The notes under the pieces were generated by a model, which worked only from the letters and a program-made list of their open reading frames with translations, was not told the origin of the DNA and did no database searches. Positions 1 through 11,175 of a DNA stretch of 64,000 nt are shown here, piece by piece; within the stretch, counting starts at the first letter, position 1; the number at the start of each line of letters is the position of its first letter. This DNA is from Nyssa sinensis (taxonomy: Eukaryota; Streptophyta; Magnoliopsida; Cornales; Nyssaceae): contig VIRR01000512.1 in assembly GCA_008638375.1 (NCBI GenBank), positions 90,001 to 154,000 on the forward strand, read 5' to 3'. The position numbers and the translations under genes are program-made.

Positions 1-2
1 AG

Positions 3-925
3 ACTCAGACACTAGAAAGATTGGCAACAATCTACATAAAGGAGATTGTTCGATTACATGGAGTTCTAGTTTCTATAGTATTTGACCGAGACCCTAGATT
101 TGTATCCCAATTCTAGAGAAGTTTACAGGGAGCAATGGGCACAGAGCTTAATCTCAGTACTGTTTATCACCCAGAGACAGATGGTCAATCTGAGAGAACA
201 ATACAGACCCTAGAAGACATGTTACATTTTTGTGTTATAGATTTCAAACGAAGTTGGGCGGAACACTTACCGGTAGCAGAATTCATATACAATAACAACT
301 ATCAACCCAGTATTGGTATGACGCCATATGAGGCACTTTATAGCAGGAAGTGACGATCTCCTTTGTGCTGGACAAAAATGGGGAAAGGAAGTTATTCGGC
401 CTAGATATAGTGGAGCAAACGACTGAGAAGATTCAGCTGATTAATCAACGGTTGTTACCAACGCAGAGCAATCGAAAGAGTTACGTTGATGTCCAAAAAA
501 AGAAATTGGAGTTTGAAGTAGGCGACTATGTGTTTCTAAAGGTATCGCATATGAAAGGAGTAGTGAGATTTGCGAAGAAAGGTAAGTTGGGGCCACGTTA
601 CATTAGACAATTTAAGGTTATGGGATGAGTTGGACCAGTGGCATACCGACTTGCCCTACCGTCAAAATTGGCGCATGTACATAATATCTTCTATGTTTCT
701 ATATTGAGAAAATATTTGTATGATCTAAGCCAAGTGGTTGAGCATGAACCCCTAGATGTTCAAGAAGATTTGACATATGTTGAGCAACTTGTACAGATCT
801 TGGATCATCAGGAACAAGTTTTGCGGAACAAGACAATCTCATTGGTGAAAGTATTGTGGAAAAATCATCAAATTGAAAAAGCCACTTAGCAACGAGAAGA
901 TGAGATTCGTGCCAAATATCCATAA
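3..925 (+). pseudogene. Chromovirus (Ty3/gypsy) integrase C-terminal half with chromodomain, copy 1
   Basis: The integrase would have inserted retrotransposon cDNA into chromatin. The reading frame enters from the left edge with the end of the RNase H-like core: the second catalytic Asp lies in FDRDPRF (about 87-107) and the Glu in TDGQSERT (about 177-200). The GPY/F-like module (GKLGPRYI, about 583-606) follows, then a C-terminal chromodomain (IPLVKVLW-type, about 833-925). It is broken by TAG at 114-116 (Trp codon lost), TGA at 351-353, a 1-nt loss near 388-396, TGA at 626-628 and TAG at 887-889. The TGA at 626 and the TAGs look like deamination of methylated cytosine. The chromodomain, GPY module and following polypurine tract point to a chromovirus, probably the Tekay/Del clade (inference). 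Gag, protease and reverse transcriptase lie outside the window or are lost. Confidence 0.93.
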
Positions 926-970
926 TTTTTTGTAAGACAAGGTACGTTAAGTTTGGGGACCAAACTTTTT

Positions 971-984
971 TAAGGGCAGGAGAA
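971..984 (+). other. Polypurine tract, copy 1
   Basis: TAAGGGCAGGAGAA sits directly before TGTAATACC, the start of the LTR. In LTR retrotransposons this purine run primes plus-strand DNA synthesis. It fixes the orientation (+) and the exact left end of the following LTR. Confidence 0.85.
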
Positions 985-2390
985 TGTAATACCACAACCC
1001 AATTAAATAAATAAATTACTGCAATGTCATTGTTGATGTTTAAATATATATTAATTTATTCGGTATATTAATATGACACCCATAAGCTATAAATATTAAA
1101 AATAAAATATAAAGGGAGTTCGAAAATAAATAAGCCATAATTTAAGGACTGGACAAGTGATACTAAAAATTGTCCAATAAGACATGAAAGTGAAAAAGAA
1201 AAATAAAAGTGAAAAGTGACCAGAAGGGATTCAAATCCTAAACCGAAATGGAAAATAAAAATAAATAAAAAATAAAAAAATAAATATTTTAGACCCAAAG
1301 CAGATAGTATTGGGTTATAGGCATTTCAAAATTTTCACAAATTTAAATTATATATAAATATGGGGATAAGCAAGAAATGTGTATATATTTATATATGCAT
1401 ATACATGACATATGTGTATCTACGTGAGAGAGGATACCAATAGAAAATAAATATGTGTGTATGGCTAAAAATATATATGTATATATATATATACTGCTGT
1501 GTGTGTTGTGTGTGTGGTTGAGAGTGTGTGTGCTTGTGTCCCTTGTGCATGTGTATAATGGGACAAGTGTGATATGCGTGAGTGTTGTGTGGATTGAATA
1601 AGCATTCACCAACTAGGAGGTCAGTTAAAGTGAGAATAGAGAGAGAGAGAGAGAGAAAACTGAAACGGAAGAGCAAGAAGAAAGGAAGAAGGAAGTAGGA
1701 AGTAGGAAGGAAGGAGAACTAGAAGAGGATAGAAAATTCAGAGAAAAAAAAAAGGAATCCAACAAATACAGGTAGCAAACTTAAACATTTTGATTTCTTT
1801 TAATTTTTAGGAAATTTTTTGAACGTTTAAGGTTACCAAACTGTGAAAAAAATTGATAATCCGCCATTGAAGGACCTCAAAATGTGGGTCTGAATCAAGT
1901 TGAACAAAACAAATTTTGGTGGTTAGGGAAATAAACTAGATGTTTTAGGGAACTCAAACCCACAAAAATTGGACCTAAAACACTAAAGGAAATAGAGAGA
2001 TCTTGAGTTGCAAGTCATGAGTTCAATATGAAATTTTCCCAATTGAGTATAAATCCTAGTTTTGTGAACGGAATAATGATCCTTAGGGTTGTACGATTAT
2101 AACAAACCAAGAACCATTGAATTTGGTGGAAAAATAAGGATGTATAGACCGAATATTCAATGGGCCATTAATGGTTTAATCAAGCTTTTGAGCATGAAAC
2201 AAATGAAAAAATATTTATTAATCTTCCAGAACTACAATAGAATCAAAAACAATGAAAAATCGTATTTAAAAACTCACGAAATTGAGTTTGAAAAATTCTA
2301 GTTTTAAGTTACTGTTCATCATCCTAGGAAAGACGATGGACAGTACTGGATATGGGTCAGGTCATTTTGGGTTTGGTTTGGGTCAACCCG
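985..2390 (+). mobile_element. LTR1 of the chromovirus, left part (U3)
   Basis: It starts TGTAATACCACAACCC directly after the polypurine tract and is collinear with LTR2 at 9508. It holds an AT/GT microsatellite at about 1475-1530 and a GA tract at 1636-1658. It stops at 2390 because another LTR is inserted there, and it resumes at 6432; joining the two edges restores the sequence seen uninterrupted in LTR2 near 11010. No coding capacity is seen. Confidence 0.9.
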
Positions 2391-2828
2391 TGTCACGACC
2401 CGAAACCCACCCTCTGCGGATTACCGGATCGCGACTGTCGCCCCGAGACCCCGGAGGCCCTGAGACAAGGCTCGCATCTGCAGCAGTATCGAATAGATGT
2501 GCAACATACGTTTTGTGGAAGCGTAAAAAAAAATTTTTTCTTTTCTTTTCTCATTTTTAAATTATGCAAATCCGTCCGGTACTGCCGCTCCATACATAGC
2601 ATACATGGTTACACATTTAGAGTATAATGAAAACTTAAAGACTTCATACATTCATACAATACATATTCGATTGCCCTGAGGGCTTATTACATATTCTTAC
2701 ATTGTCTATTAATACAAAACGTACTATTAGTGTTCATAGGTTCTTCAAAAGAAACTACTTAACATATCCTTCCAAAAAGACAGCTAGACTCATAGTCGTC
2801 GTCCTTAAGACCCTGTCTGCTGCATCAC

Positions 2829-3701
2829 CTGAAAGGGGGGGTCCGAACAAAGTCCGGGTAAGCTAATCTAAGCTTGTGAGCAATTCCAGTATTCGTCATG
2901 GGGTTTTCAATTAGCAGTGGTTTAGTACATAAGAGTTTGTAAAATAGTCACCGCCAATTGTTCGTATACTTTGAATACAGAATATATGCATTCCTTAAAA
3001 CATGTAGCTTTGAAACATTTAAAGTATTCAAGCTAAACTTATACATATGAACTTTAAAACATATAACGTATCATGTATTTCTTAAATAGAGTATATAAAA
3101 CTCAAACATATGCATATTGAAAATGAGAGTAAAAACATGCTTCCATTTTCAAACCATTTGTCATCTTATCACTTCCATTAGTGGAATCCGTTTCGAACCG
3201 GACTCCCATTTTACTTATAAATAGAGATATCTCATTTGCCTGGGGGATTAGATCCTGTTACCGGGCATTTTACAAGGCAATTGAGTTCCGTAAAACCCAA
3301 AATCCTGCCTATTTTACAGGGCAACTGAAAACTCAGAATCCTGTCTAAGTGCTTATGCACCATTCATCTTGCATTTTAAAATACATTTAACATATGAGTA
3401 TATCAACATAGATAATTCTCGTGAGTACTTTAAAACATAACATTCATATACTTGGAATAAGCAAATTCAGAATATTTAACAATATTTGCATTTTAACTAG
3501 ACATGCTGAAAAGTATTTGAAGGAAAAACTGTTGCAGAAACCAATCACTGAGCATGTCACAATGGGGTTATAAAACAGAACAATTAAAAACTGAATCATG
3601 TAAACACTGAATTTGAAATTTCAAACATTTCATATCTTTGCATTTAAAACCTTTTTAAATCCATGGAGTTAAATCTCCACTTCAAATACAGGGTTACTCA
3701 C
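2829..3701 (-). other. Predicted LTR intron in N1 (873 nt)
   Basis: In the sense direction the donor reads ACAAG|GTGAGTAACCC at 3701. The acceptor reads CCCCCCCTTTCAG|GTGATG, ending at 2829. A small inverted repeat (AAGCTTAGATTAGCTT) lies 25-50 nt before the acceptor. The same arrangement recurs in most other LTR families of the window. Splicing is a prediction; no transcript evidence is available. Confidence 0.5.
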
Positions 3702-3721
3702 CTTGTACTTCTGGTCCTGCT

Positions 3722-4006
3722 CTATTTGGGCGCTTTTCCCTTGGCTTTCCTTAACCTTTGAAGCCATTCTTGCAGCGTTTCCGTATCTTCTTGTTTCTTA
3801 ATTTTTTTCGCTGCTAATTGCTCCTTGGTTATAGTCTTGTAAATGAAGGGGTTAATACTGGCCACTTCATTTGTTTTGGAAATTCGAATACGATTCTGAA
3901 TCACTTGGAGTTGCCTTTCCAGCTGCTCCCGGAAAGCTTGCTGTTTTGGGTCATTTGCTAATTGGGCCCTTGTCATCATAGGAGGGACTTCTCGTTCTTG
4001 GCTCAT
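3722..4006 (-). CDS. Unrecognised 94-residue ORF inside LTR N1
   Basis: I do not recognise this protein. It is 94 residues, charged and Gln/Lys/Arg/Glu-rich. A helix-prone, coiled-coil-like middle (REQLERQLQVIQNRIRIS, residues about 26-43) leads to a basic Lys-rich tail (RKAKGKAPK). No signal peptide, membrane segment or catalytic motif is seen. It lies in sense with the LTR, downstream of a TATA-like motif (4221-4240). It ends with TAG about 20 nt before the predicted splice donor at 3701. Related LTRs N2 and N3 keep the flanks but have only about 60-70 nt here, so about 300 bp look acquired in N1 or lost from the others. Its composition is unlike the AT-rich surroundings. It could be a captured host or TE gene fragment, or a short retroelement-encoded protein. 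Confidence 0.45.
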   Translation of the reverse strand: MSQEREVPPMMTRAQLANDPKQQAFREQLERQLQVIQNRIRISKTNEVASINPFIYKTITKEQLAAKKIKKQEDTETLQEWLQRLRKAKGKAPK

Positions 4007-4220
4007 TTTTGTGTTTATTTAATTCTCTGCCTAAACACAATTTAACTTGTCAGGAAAATAGATTTCTACAATCATACTCTTCTGGGAGCTCCAGTAACTT
4101 TAATTTAAAGTTATTTATTTGGCATGTTTACGTGTCGTGTCTTTTCGTAATTCATGTTCTCGTATGTGCCGTAGATTAGTACTTTGGCATTTCTTACATT
4201 TTGAGTCATCTGACAGATTC

Positions 4221-4240
4221 TATTCATCAAATTTTATGTC
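4221..4240 (-). promoter_or_regulatory. TATA-like conserved motif of N1
   Basis: In sense it reads GACATAAAATTTGATGAATA. Near-identical copies occur at the same relative place (105-520 nt before the donor) in N2 (26751), N3 (45772), N6 (30818), N7 (53218), both C LTRs (39704, 58151) and G (37374, where it reads GATATAAAATTTGATGAATA). Conservation across divergent families suggests a core promoter. The TATA role is inferred. Confidence 0.5.
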
Positions 4241-4271
4241 TTTCTATTTTTGACATTTCTTTGGGTCAAAT

Positions 4272-4716
4272 AGACTCTACCATTGAGTCGGGGTGTCGAA
4301 GAAAGTCAGTTTAGGCTTTCCTAGAATTTAATTTGGACTTTTATATGTAAAAGGGCAAAATGGTCATTTACCATTTTTCGTGTCATATTTTTGTGTACTT
4401 CGTTTCGTAATTTGGACTCCATTATTGAGTCCGGGATGTCAAAGAAAGTTAATTTAGACTTCCTCTGATTTCATTTTGGCTTTAGGGGTACTAGGGGTAT
4501 TTTGGTCTTTTTGCCCCTTTACGTGTTTTTATGTTCGAGACCCCATCTTGTGTCGTGGACCTCACCATTGGACTCAGAAGGTCCGAGATAGTAAGAATAC
4601 ACTAATAACTTGTTAAATTTTGGTCAAGGGGTATTTTGGTCATTTACCCCTTACGTGTTTTTATTTTTCGAGCCCCGTCTCGTAAAACGGACCCTACCAT
4701 TAGTCTCAAAATGTCC
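4272..4716 (-). repeat. Four hairpin modules in N1
   Basis: Four degenerate units recur about every 130-145 bp (4272, 4414, 4552, 4689). Each has an inverted repeat of the GGACTC-N7-GAGTCC type around AATGGTR. Between them lie stretches like AAATGACCAAAATACCCC and the CGAAAAATACGACACGTAA type. The same modules occur in N2, N3, N4, A, G, N6 and N7. Confidence 0.65.
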
Positions 4717-5053
4717 AAAAAAGTAAAAATACACTATTCATAGGCTTAATTTGGACTTCATTTGCTCTATTTATGACCCAAGGGTAAAATAGTAATTTTT
4801 ACCTTAATTATAAAATAATTAAATAATTATTTAATTATTTAAATATTTTTCCAGGGTGTATTTGAACAAAATTCTCAAAATTTGGGCCATAGTGAAATTC
4901 CCCAAAACAGTTGGGGTCAATCCGTAATTAACTAAAGTGTTGGTTCATTTATTTTTAAAATAAATTAGAAACCAAAGGGTTCGGTCCAGTTTTAAATGAA
5001 CCAGTCCGGTTCAGTCGTAAACCAACCGGTTTAGCCGGTCTGCCACGTAATGC

Positions 5054-5072
5054 TGACGTCATGATGACGTCA
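5054..5072 (-). promoter_or_regulatory. Paired TGACGTCA boxes in N1
   Basis: TGACGTCATGATGACGTCA contains two perfect TGACGTCA palindromes 3 bp apart. Such boxes are bound by plant bZIP factors of the TGA/CREB-like class (family knowledge). N3 has the identical 19-mer at 46601. Degraded versions occur in N2 (27554) and A (17473). Confidence 0.6.
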
Positions 5073-6431
5073 GCCCTAATGGTTAAAAATTTAAAAGTTT
5101 AAACCTCTAAACGTCATAGTTTAATTGAACCCATACCCGAATTTGACCCGGATCCGTGACCGACCCATAGACCGACCCGACCCGACCCGAACAGTGTCGT
5201 CTTCCCCACGAGGTCGACACTGTTCACACCGAACCCTAATTTTTTTTTTTTTTCAGTTTGATTTTCGTGATGTTTTACACTTCTATTTCTTCTGATTTCC
5301 TTCCTAATCACTTCCTAACATCTAAATAGATGTTTTAGCATTGATTTGAAGCTTCGAATGTGGCTCAAGGTTTCGGTTTTGGTCGCGATAGCTAAACCTG
5401 TATCACCCTCGGTTCATGCTCGTTTCTTAACCATTTTCGATAAGGCTTGGCTTGTTGTGATCCCCTCTTCATGGGGATTCAGTTTTCATTTAAAGAAATG
5501 GCTTAAATCATGAGTTTAGAGGTTTCGGGTGTAAACCCGTAACCTGCACCTTGACATTTGAGGGTCGATTTTTGAGCTTCAAGGTCATGTACGTAGGTTT
5601 TTAACATGCTTGTAGGGTCTACTAGAGGTTCTTATACACCAAACAAAGTTTGGTTTCCATCGGGTCAGACCTGCTATAAGCATGGCCTTTAATGGAGGAT
5701 GCTTCTGGGTTAGGTGTTTTTAGGTGTTTTAAAGCTTAAATTTCATGCTTAATACACTTCTAGACACATCTTAAGCATCATATATACATAACAACTCAAA
5801 ACAGTTCCTATCATGCTCAAACTATTAGAGAGAGAAAAATGTAAAAATTGGAAACTTTACCTGTTTACACTTGATTTCTCTCTTGTTCTTCTTCCAATTC
5901 TTTCTCTATTCTCCTTACTTCTTCTTCTTTTGGTTTCTTTTGCAAGCAGAAAGCATGGTTTGCATGCTTGGCTATTTAAAGAGAAAGTGACCGACCCTTT
6001 CTCTTTCCTCCATTCTCTCTCTACAGTTCTCTCTCTCTCTTCATTCTGATTTCTAGCCCTACATAGCTCTCCCATCTCATAAATTTTACTTTTTCTCTTT
6101 TCTTCCTTGCATTTAATTTTGGCAAGATATTTATACATATAATATACACATATATATACATATACACATATATACAAGACACACACACACACATTCACAC
6201 ACTGTTCACACTTTTTCACTTTTTTACTTTTTAACATTTACATATATACATACATATACATTTAATTAATATATATACATACATATACATTTAATTAATA
6301 CATATATATATATATCCATTTCTTATAATTAATTCATTAATTTTAATAATTAATTAATTATATATATATTTTCTTTTTCTTGTAATACGTGTCATGTGAC
6401 CCGGTATCCCGGGTTGGGATATTACAACCCG

Positions 6432-8024
6432 GTTTGACCCATATGCGGTTTTCCAACACGCAGTCGTTTAACTACGAGAAAGGGAAAAAAAAAAAAAGTA
6501 AAGAGAAGGGTGGATCTGCTGTGCTAGGGGACTCAATTCCTGGTGTACGGAGATCCATCAACCACCCTTACCACTGAGCCACGCGATTACACGTTATATA
6601 TATGGCTGATTATATATATATATATAATATTATTTAAAGGAATAAATTAATTAATTAAATTACTTTAAATAAAATGATTTTAAAGTCCAAATAAAATAAA
6701 AAAAAATAGTGTAATCTAATGTTTTTGGGTGTTCCGAACTCAACGGTGGAGTTCGTTTTACCAAAAGAGGTACCAAAAAATATGACACGTAAAGTATAAA
6801 ATTACAAAAATGCCCTGGACTTAATATAAGACACAAATGAGCTAATTAAGATCCAAAAAAGCCAAAACTAATTATAATCAATTTTCTAGACTTAACGGTA
6901 ATATTCTTTAAGAAAACTAAGGCCGATAAGTAATTAGAAAATGATAAATAAATCTTTATAGTTTAATGAAGTTATCAAAAGTATAAAAATGGAACGAATA
7001 CTGATCTAATGTATTGTATAATGTAGCTTCGTGATTATAGGATCTCTCAAAGAAAATTAGTAAGAAGCCTGAATTTGCGTAGTAGGAAGGAAAGCTAGTA
7101 TAAAGTAAGTAAACCCGAACTCTAACATCTGGTACTCCTAGCCATGTCATAGTTATTTCTTGATGCTGCCAGTTTTTAATTTATACATGCCTGGCGTTAA
7201 TGATCTCCATAATCTGATACTTGTTCTTTATTGTTGAATCGTTGAGATCTTGATTGCTGATATCCTTATTTGATTATCTGTCATTTCTGTACTTGTTTGA
7301 ATATTGGACATTTGTTCTGCCTCTCACTGTTGAGAATTTTTTATTCCACAAATATGTACATCGCCTGTAAAATTATGATGATCCTGATATTGTTTGAGTG
7401 CCTAGAGTTGTGATCTGTCACAACATCCATCTGATTCACAAATGCTTAAGGACCTACGGGTCGGTGTTTAGAGATGAGCCCAACACCTAGTCCATGTTGG
7501 ATATGATATATGTACAGAGCTCCAGTGTTATCCAATGGTTCGAAGGGGGAGTGGACCTAAATGAGTACTTTTGAGGGTATGCGGGCCCTATATATGTCAG
7601 CATCTATTCTGTCAGTATCTCATACTATTTATTGATATTCTAATATTGCACTCAAGGATCATTGATATGCTTGCAAGCCTATGTTTATGATGTACTCTTG
7701 ATTTCAGATATGCCACATTAAGATGGTTCGTGGTTTATCTATTGATATATTCTTGATCCCTGACATGCCACATTGAGATGGTCTGTGGTTTATCTGTGGA
7801 CATATTATCTAATTATTCATCTGCTTGCCTGCTTCTCTTTGGATTTAGATTGTCATCTTGTTATTGTGGCAGTTATTGATTGTGCAAGCCGATCCCTATT
7901 ATTTATTTGTCATTCTACCATAGGATGTGCCTTTGAGACTTATTCATTTATTTAGTGACTCGCTACTATGACATTTTATTCTTCACATATTTTTATGATA
8001 CTAACCTTATTATTGCTTGCTAAT
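6432..8024 (+). mobile_element. LTR1, right part, truncated at its 3' end
   Basis: It continues LTR1 after the ACCCG duplication of N1 and is collinear with LTR2 up to about 6595. Beyond that it is collinear in layout with A-family LTRs: a hairpin module near 6730-6830, donor AAA|GTAAGTAAACCC at 7105, and the GTCACAACATCCATCTGATT block near 7417. At about 8010-8030 it breaks into integrase-upstream pol sequence. The LTR end, gag, protease and reverse transcriptase are all missing at this junction. The exact breakpoint is uncertain. Confidence 0.75.
6525..6590 (-). other. tRNA-like A/B-box module, antisense in LTR1
   Basis: On minus, TGGCTCAGTGG (6571-6581) fits the pol III A-box TRGYNNANNNG. 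GGAATTGAGTCCCC (6527-6540) resembles a B box with one or two changes. It is not a foldable complete tRNA. A matching copy is in LTR2, and comparable modules sit antisense in G, N4 and N7. Confidence 0.5.
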
Positions 8025-8039
8025 GTGACGGTTGGATTG

Positions 8040-9448
8040 AAAATCGTAGATAAGATTAGGAAACAACAAGGCTGAGATGAAAAGTTAGCCAAACTCCGAT
8101 GAGACAGAAAGAAATCTAGAATTTGTTATCCGAGATGGAATGTTATATTTTTGAAACAGAATTTGTGTACCAAATATACCTGAAATTAAAGAAGAAATTA
8201 TTGGTGAGGTGCACAATTAAAGATTTACTCACCCAAGGAATACCAAGATGTATCATAATGTCCGGGATAATTATTGGTGGTCAGGTATGAAAAGGGACAT
8301 AGTTGAGTATGTAGCGCGATGTATCAAATGTCAGCAAGTTAAAGCTGAACACCAGAAGCCCAGTGGATTGTTACAACCACTCTTATTACTATAATAGAAA
8401 TAGGAGCATATTACTATGGACTTTATGTCAGGATTGCCTAAGACATCGCATGGGAATGATTCTATATGGGTGATTGTGGATGGGTTGACAAAGATGGCAG
8501 GCACATTTCCTTACAATTAGGATGACTTAGACACTGGAAAGATTGGCAGCATTCTACATAAAGGAGATTGTTCGATAACATGGAGTTTTAGTTTCTATAG
8601 TATTTGACCAAGACCCAAGATTTGTATCTCAATTCTGGAGAAGTTTATAGGGAGCAATGGGTACAGAGCTTAATCTCAGTACTGTTTATCACCCAGAGAC
8701 AGATGATCAATCTGAGAGAACAATACAGACCCTAGAAGACATGTTACGTTTATGTGTTATGGATTTCAAAGGAAGTTGGGCGGAACACTTACCCGTAGTA
8801 GAATTCATATACAATAACAACTATCAGACCAGTCTTGGTATGGTGCCATCTAAGACACTTTATAGCAGGAAGTGACGATTTCCTTTGGGCTGGACAAAAG
8901 TGGGGAAAGGAAGTTATTCGGCCTAGAGATAGTGGAGCAAACAACTGAGAAGATTCAGCTGATTAAGCAACAGTTGTTAGCAACGCAGAGCCATCGAAAG
9001 AGTTACACTGATGTCCAAAGAAAGAAATTGGAGTTTGAAGTAGGCGACTATATGTTTCTAAAGGTATCGCATATGAAAAGGGGTAGTGAGATTTGGGAAG
9101 AAAGGTAAGTTGGGACTATGTTACATTAGACCATTTAAGGTTATGGGATGAGTTGGACCAGTGGCATACTAACTTACCCTACCATCGAGATTGGCGCATG
9201 TACATAATATCTTCCATGTTTCTATATTGAGAAAATATTTGTATGATCCAAGCCAAGTGGTTGAGCATGAACCCCTAGATGTTCAAGAGGATTTGACGTA
9301 TGTTGAGCAGCTTGTACAGATCTTGGATCGCCGGGAACAAGTTTTACGAAACAAGACAATCCCATTAGTGAAAGTATTGTGGAAAAATCATCAAATTGAA
9401 GAAGCCACTTGGGCACGAGAAGATGAAATTCGTGCCAAATATCCGTAA
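8040..9448 (+). pseudogene. Chromovirus integrase, copy 2, from upstream of the zinc finger to the chromodomain
   Basis: This copy keeps the N-terminal H2C2 zinc finger: His at 8212 and 8230, Cys at 8320 and 8329 (ARCIKCQQVKAEHQKPSGLL). The first catalytic Asp is in ITMDF (8419). The second Asp motif is FDQDPRF (about 8607-8627), the Glu is in TDDQSERT (about 8699-8722), and a chromodomain ends at 9448. It has many stops and shifts: an in-frame stop at 8218, stops near 8392-8404, a stop near 8518, and further lesions. The TGA after SRK (8873), the 1-nt loss that follows, and the TGA before VGPVA are identical to copy 1, so the copies descend from an already broken parent. Nucleotide difference from copy 1 over 219 bp is 16 (about 7%, hand count). 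Confidence 0.93.
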
Positions 9449-9493
9449 CTTTTTGTAAGATAAGGTACGTTAAGTTTGGGGACCAAATTTTTC

Positions 9494-9507
9494 TAAGGGC
9501 GGGAGAA
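9494..9507 (+). other. Polypurine tract, copy 2
   Basis: TAAGGGCGGGAGAA lies immediately before TGTAATACCACACCC. It has the same position and role as the tract at 971-984, with one base different. Confidence 0.85.
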
Positions 9508-10176
9508 TGTAATACCACACCCAATTAAATAAATAAATTACTGCAATGTCATTGTTGATGTTTAAATATATATTAATTTATTCGGTATATTAATATGACA
9601 CCCGTAAGTTGTAAATATTAAAAATAAAATATAAAGGGAGTTCGAAAATAAATAAGCCATAATTTAAGGATTGGACAAGCGATACTAAAAATTGTCCAAT
9701 AAGACAAGAAAGTGAAAAAGAAAAATAAAAACGAAAAGTGACCAGAAGGGATTCAAATCCTAAACAGAAATGGAAAATAAAAACAAACAAATAAATAAGA
9801 AATAAAAAAATAAATATTTTAGACCCAAAGCGGATAGTATTGGGTTGTAGGCATTTCAAAATTTTCGAGAATTTCATAAATTTGTAATTATATATAAATA
9901 TGGGGATAAGCAAGAAATGTGTATATATTTATATATACATATACATGACATATGTGCATCTACGTGAGAGAGGATACTAATAGAAAATAAATATGTGTGT
10001 ATTGCTGAAAATATATATGTATATATATATATATATATATAGTGTTGTATGTGTTGTGTGTGCGGCTGAGAGTGTGTGAGTGTGTCCCTTGTGCATGTGC
10101 ATAATGGGACAGGTGTGATATGCGTGAGTGTTGTGAGGATTGAATAAGCATTCACCAACTAGGAGGTCGGTTAAAG

Positions 10177-10179
10177 TGT

Positions 10180-10252
<73 letters not shown>
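10177..10252 (+). repeat. (GT)n(GA)n microsatellite in LTR2
   Basis: About 17 GT units run directly into about 20 GA units. LTR1 has only a short GA tract at the same place, so this expanded after the two copies separated. AT-GT-GA clusters at this U3 position recur in several LTRs (1475-1658, 28430-28460 as CT, 36053-36115). Confidence 0.9.
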
Positions 10253-10255
<3 letters not shown>

Positions 10256-11099
10256 TGAAACGGAAGAGCAAAAAGAAAAGAAGAAGGAAGTAGGAAGGAA
10301 GGAGAACTAGAAGAGGATAAAAAATTCAGAGAAAAAAAACAAAGGGAATCTAACAAAAACATGTAGCAAACTTAAACATTTTGATTTCTTTTAATTTTTA
10401 TGTAATTTTTACAATGTTAGGAAAATTTTTGAACGTTTAGGGTTACCAAACTATGGAAAAAAATGATAATCCGCCATTGAAGGACCTCAAAACGTGGGTC
10501 TGAATCAAGTTGAACAAAACAAATTTTGGTGGTTAGGGACATAAACTAGATGTTATAGGGAACTCAAACCCACAAAAATTAGACCTAAAACACTAAAGGG
10601 AATAGAGAGATCTTGAGTTGTAGGTCACGGGTTCAATATGGAATTTTTCCAATTGAGTTTAAACCCTAGTTTTGTGAACGGAATAATGATCCTTAGGGTT
10701 GTATGATTATAACAAACCAAGAACCATTGAATTTGGTAGAAAAATAAGGATGTATAGACCGAATATTCAGTGGGCTATTAATGGTTGAATCAAGCTTTTG
10801 AGCTTGTTTCAAGCCATGAAACAAATGAAAAAATATTTATTAATCTTCCAAAACTACAATAGAATCAAAAACAGTGAAAAATCGTATCTAAAAACTCACG
10901 AAATTGAGTTTGAAAAATTCCAATTTTAAGTTACTGTTCATCATCCTAGGGAAGATGACGAACAGTACCGAATACGGGTCGAGTCATTTTGGGTTTGGTT
11001 TGGGTCAGCCCGGTTTGACCCATATGCAGTTTTCCAGCACGCCATCGTTTAACTAGGAGAAAGGCAAAAAAAGTAAAGAGAATGGTGGATCTGCTGCAC

Positions 11100-11165
11100 T
11101 AGGGGACTCAATTCCTGGTGTACGGAGATCCATCAACCACCCTTACCACTGAGCCACGCAATTAC
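11100..11165 (-). other. tRNA-like A/B-box module, antisense in LTR2
   Basis: A-box TGGCTCAGTGG lies at 11146-11156 on minus and the B-like GGAATTGAGTC at 11105-11115. It is nearly identical to the LTR1 copy at 6525-6590. Confidence 0.5.
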
Positions 11166-11175
11166 ACGTTATAAT

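Larger units (their letters stand above)
2391..6426 (-). mobile_element. Solo LTR N1 (4,036 bp) inserted in LTR1, target duplication ACCCG
   Basis: On the plus strand it starts TGTCACGACCCG and ends GGGATATTACA, so the sense LTR is on minus (TGTAATATCCC to CGTGACA). ACCCG flanks it exactly at 2386-2390 and 6427-6431. No internal region or second LTR is present, so it is a solo LTR left by LTR-LTR recombination. It belongs to the same family as N3 (43826), with N2 and N5 more distant. In sense order it has an AT/CT-rich U3, a TGACGTCA pair, hairpin modules, a TATA-like motif, an exon with a 94-codon ORF, and a predicted intron. Confidence 0.95.
9508..11175 (+). mobile_element. LTR2 of the chromovirus, truncated on the right
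   Basis: It is collinear with LTR1 from TGTAATACC through the GA tract, the CGGGTC-type region and the tRNA-like module, uninterrupted where LTR1 carries N1. It ends at an AT microsatellite (11170-11199), beyond which the sequence is a minus-oriented LTR start. Its 3' half is missing. Confidence 0.88.

Noticed and set aside
5857..6237. A 126-residue ORF on minus in N1
   Set aside because: It spans GA, GT and AT microsatellites in U3; the closest LTR (N3) does not keep the frame.
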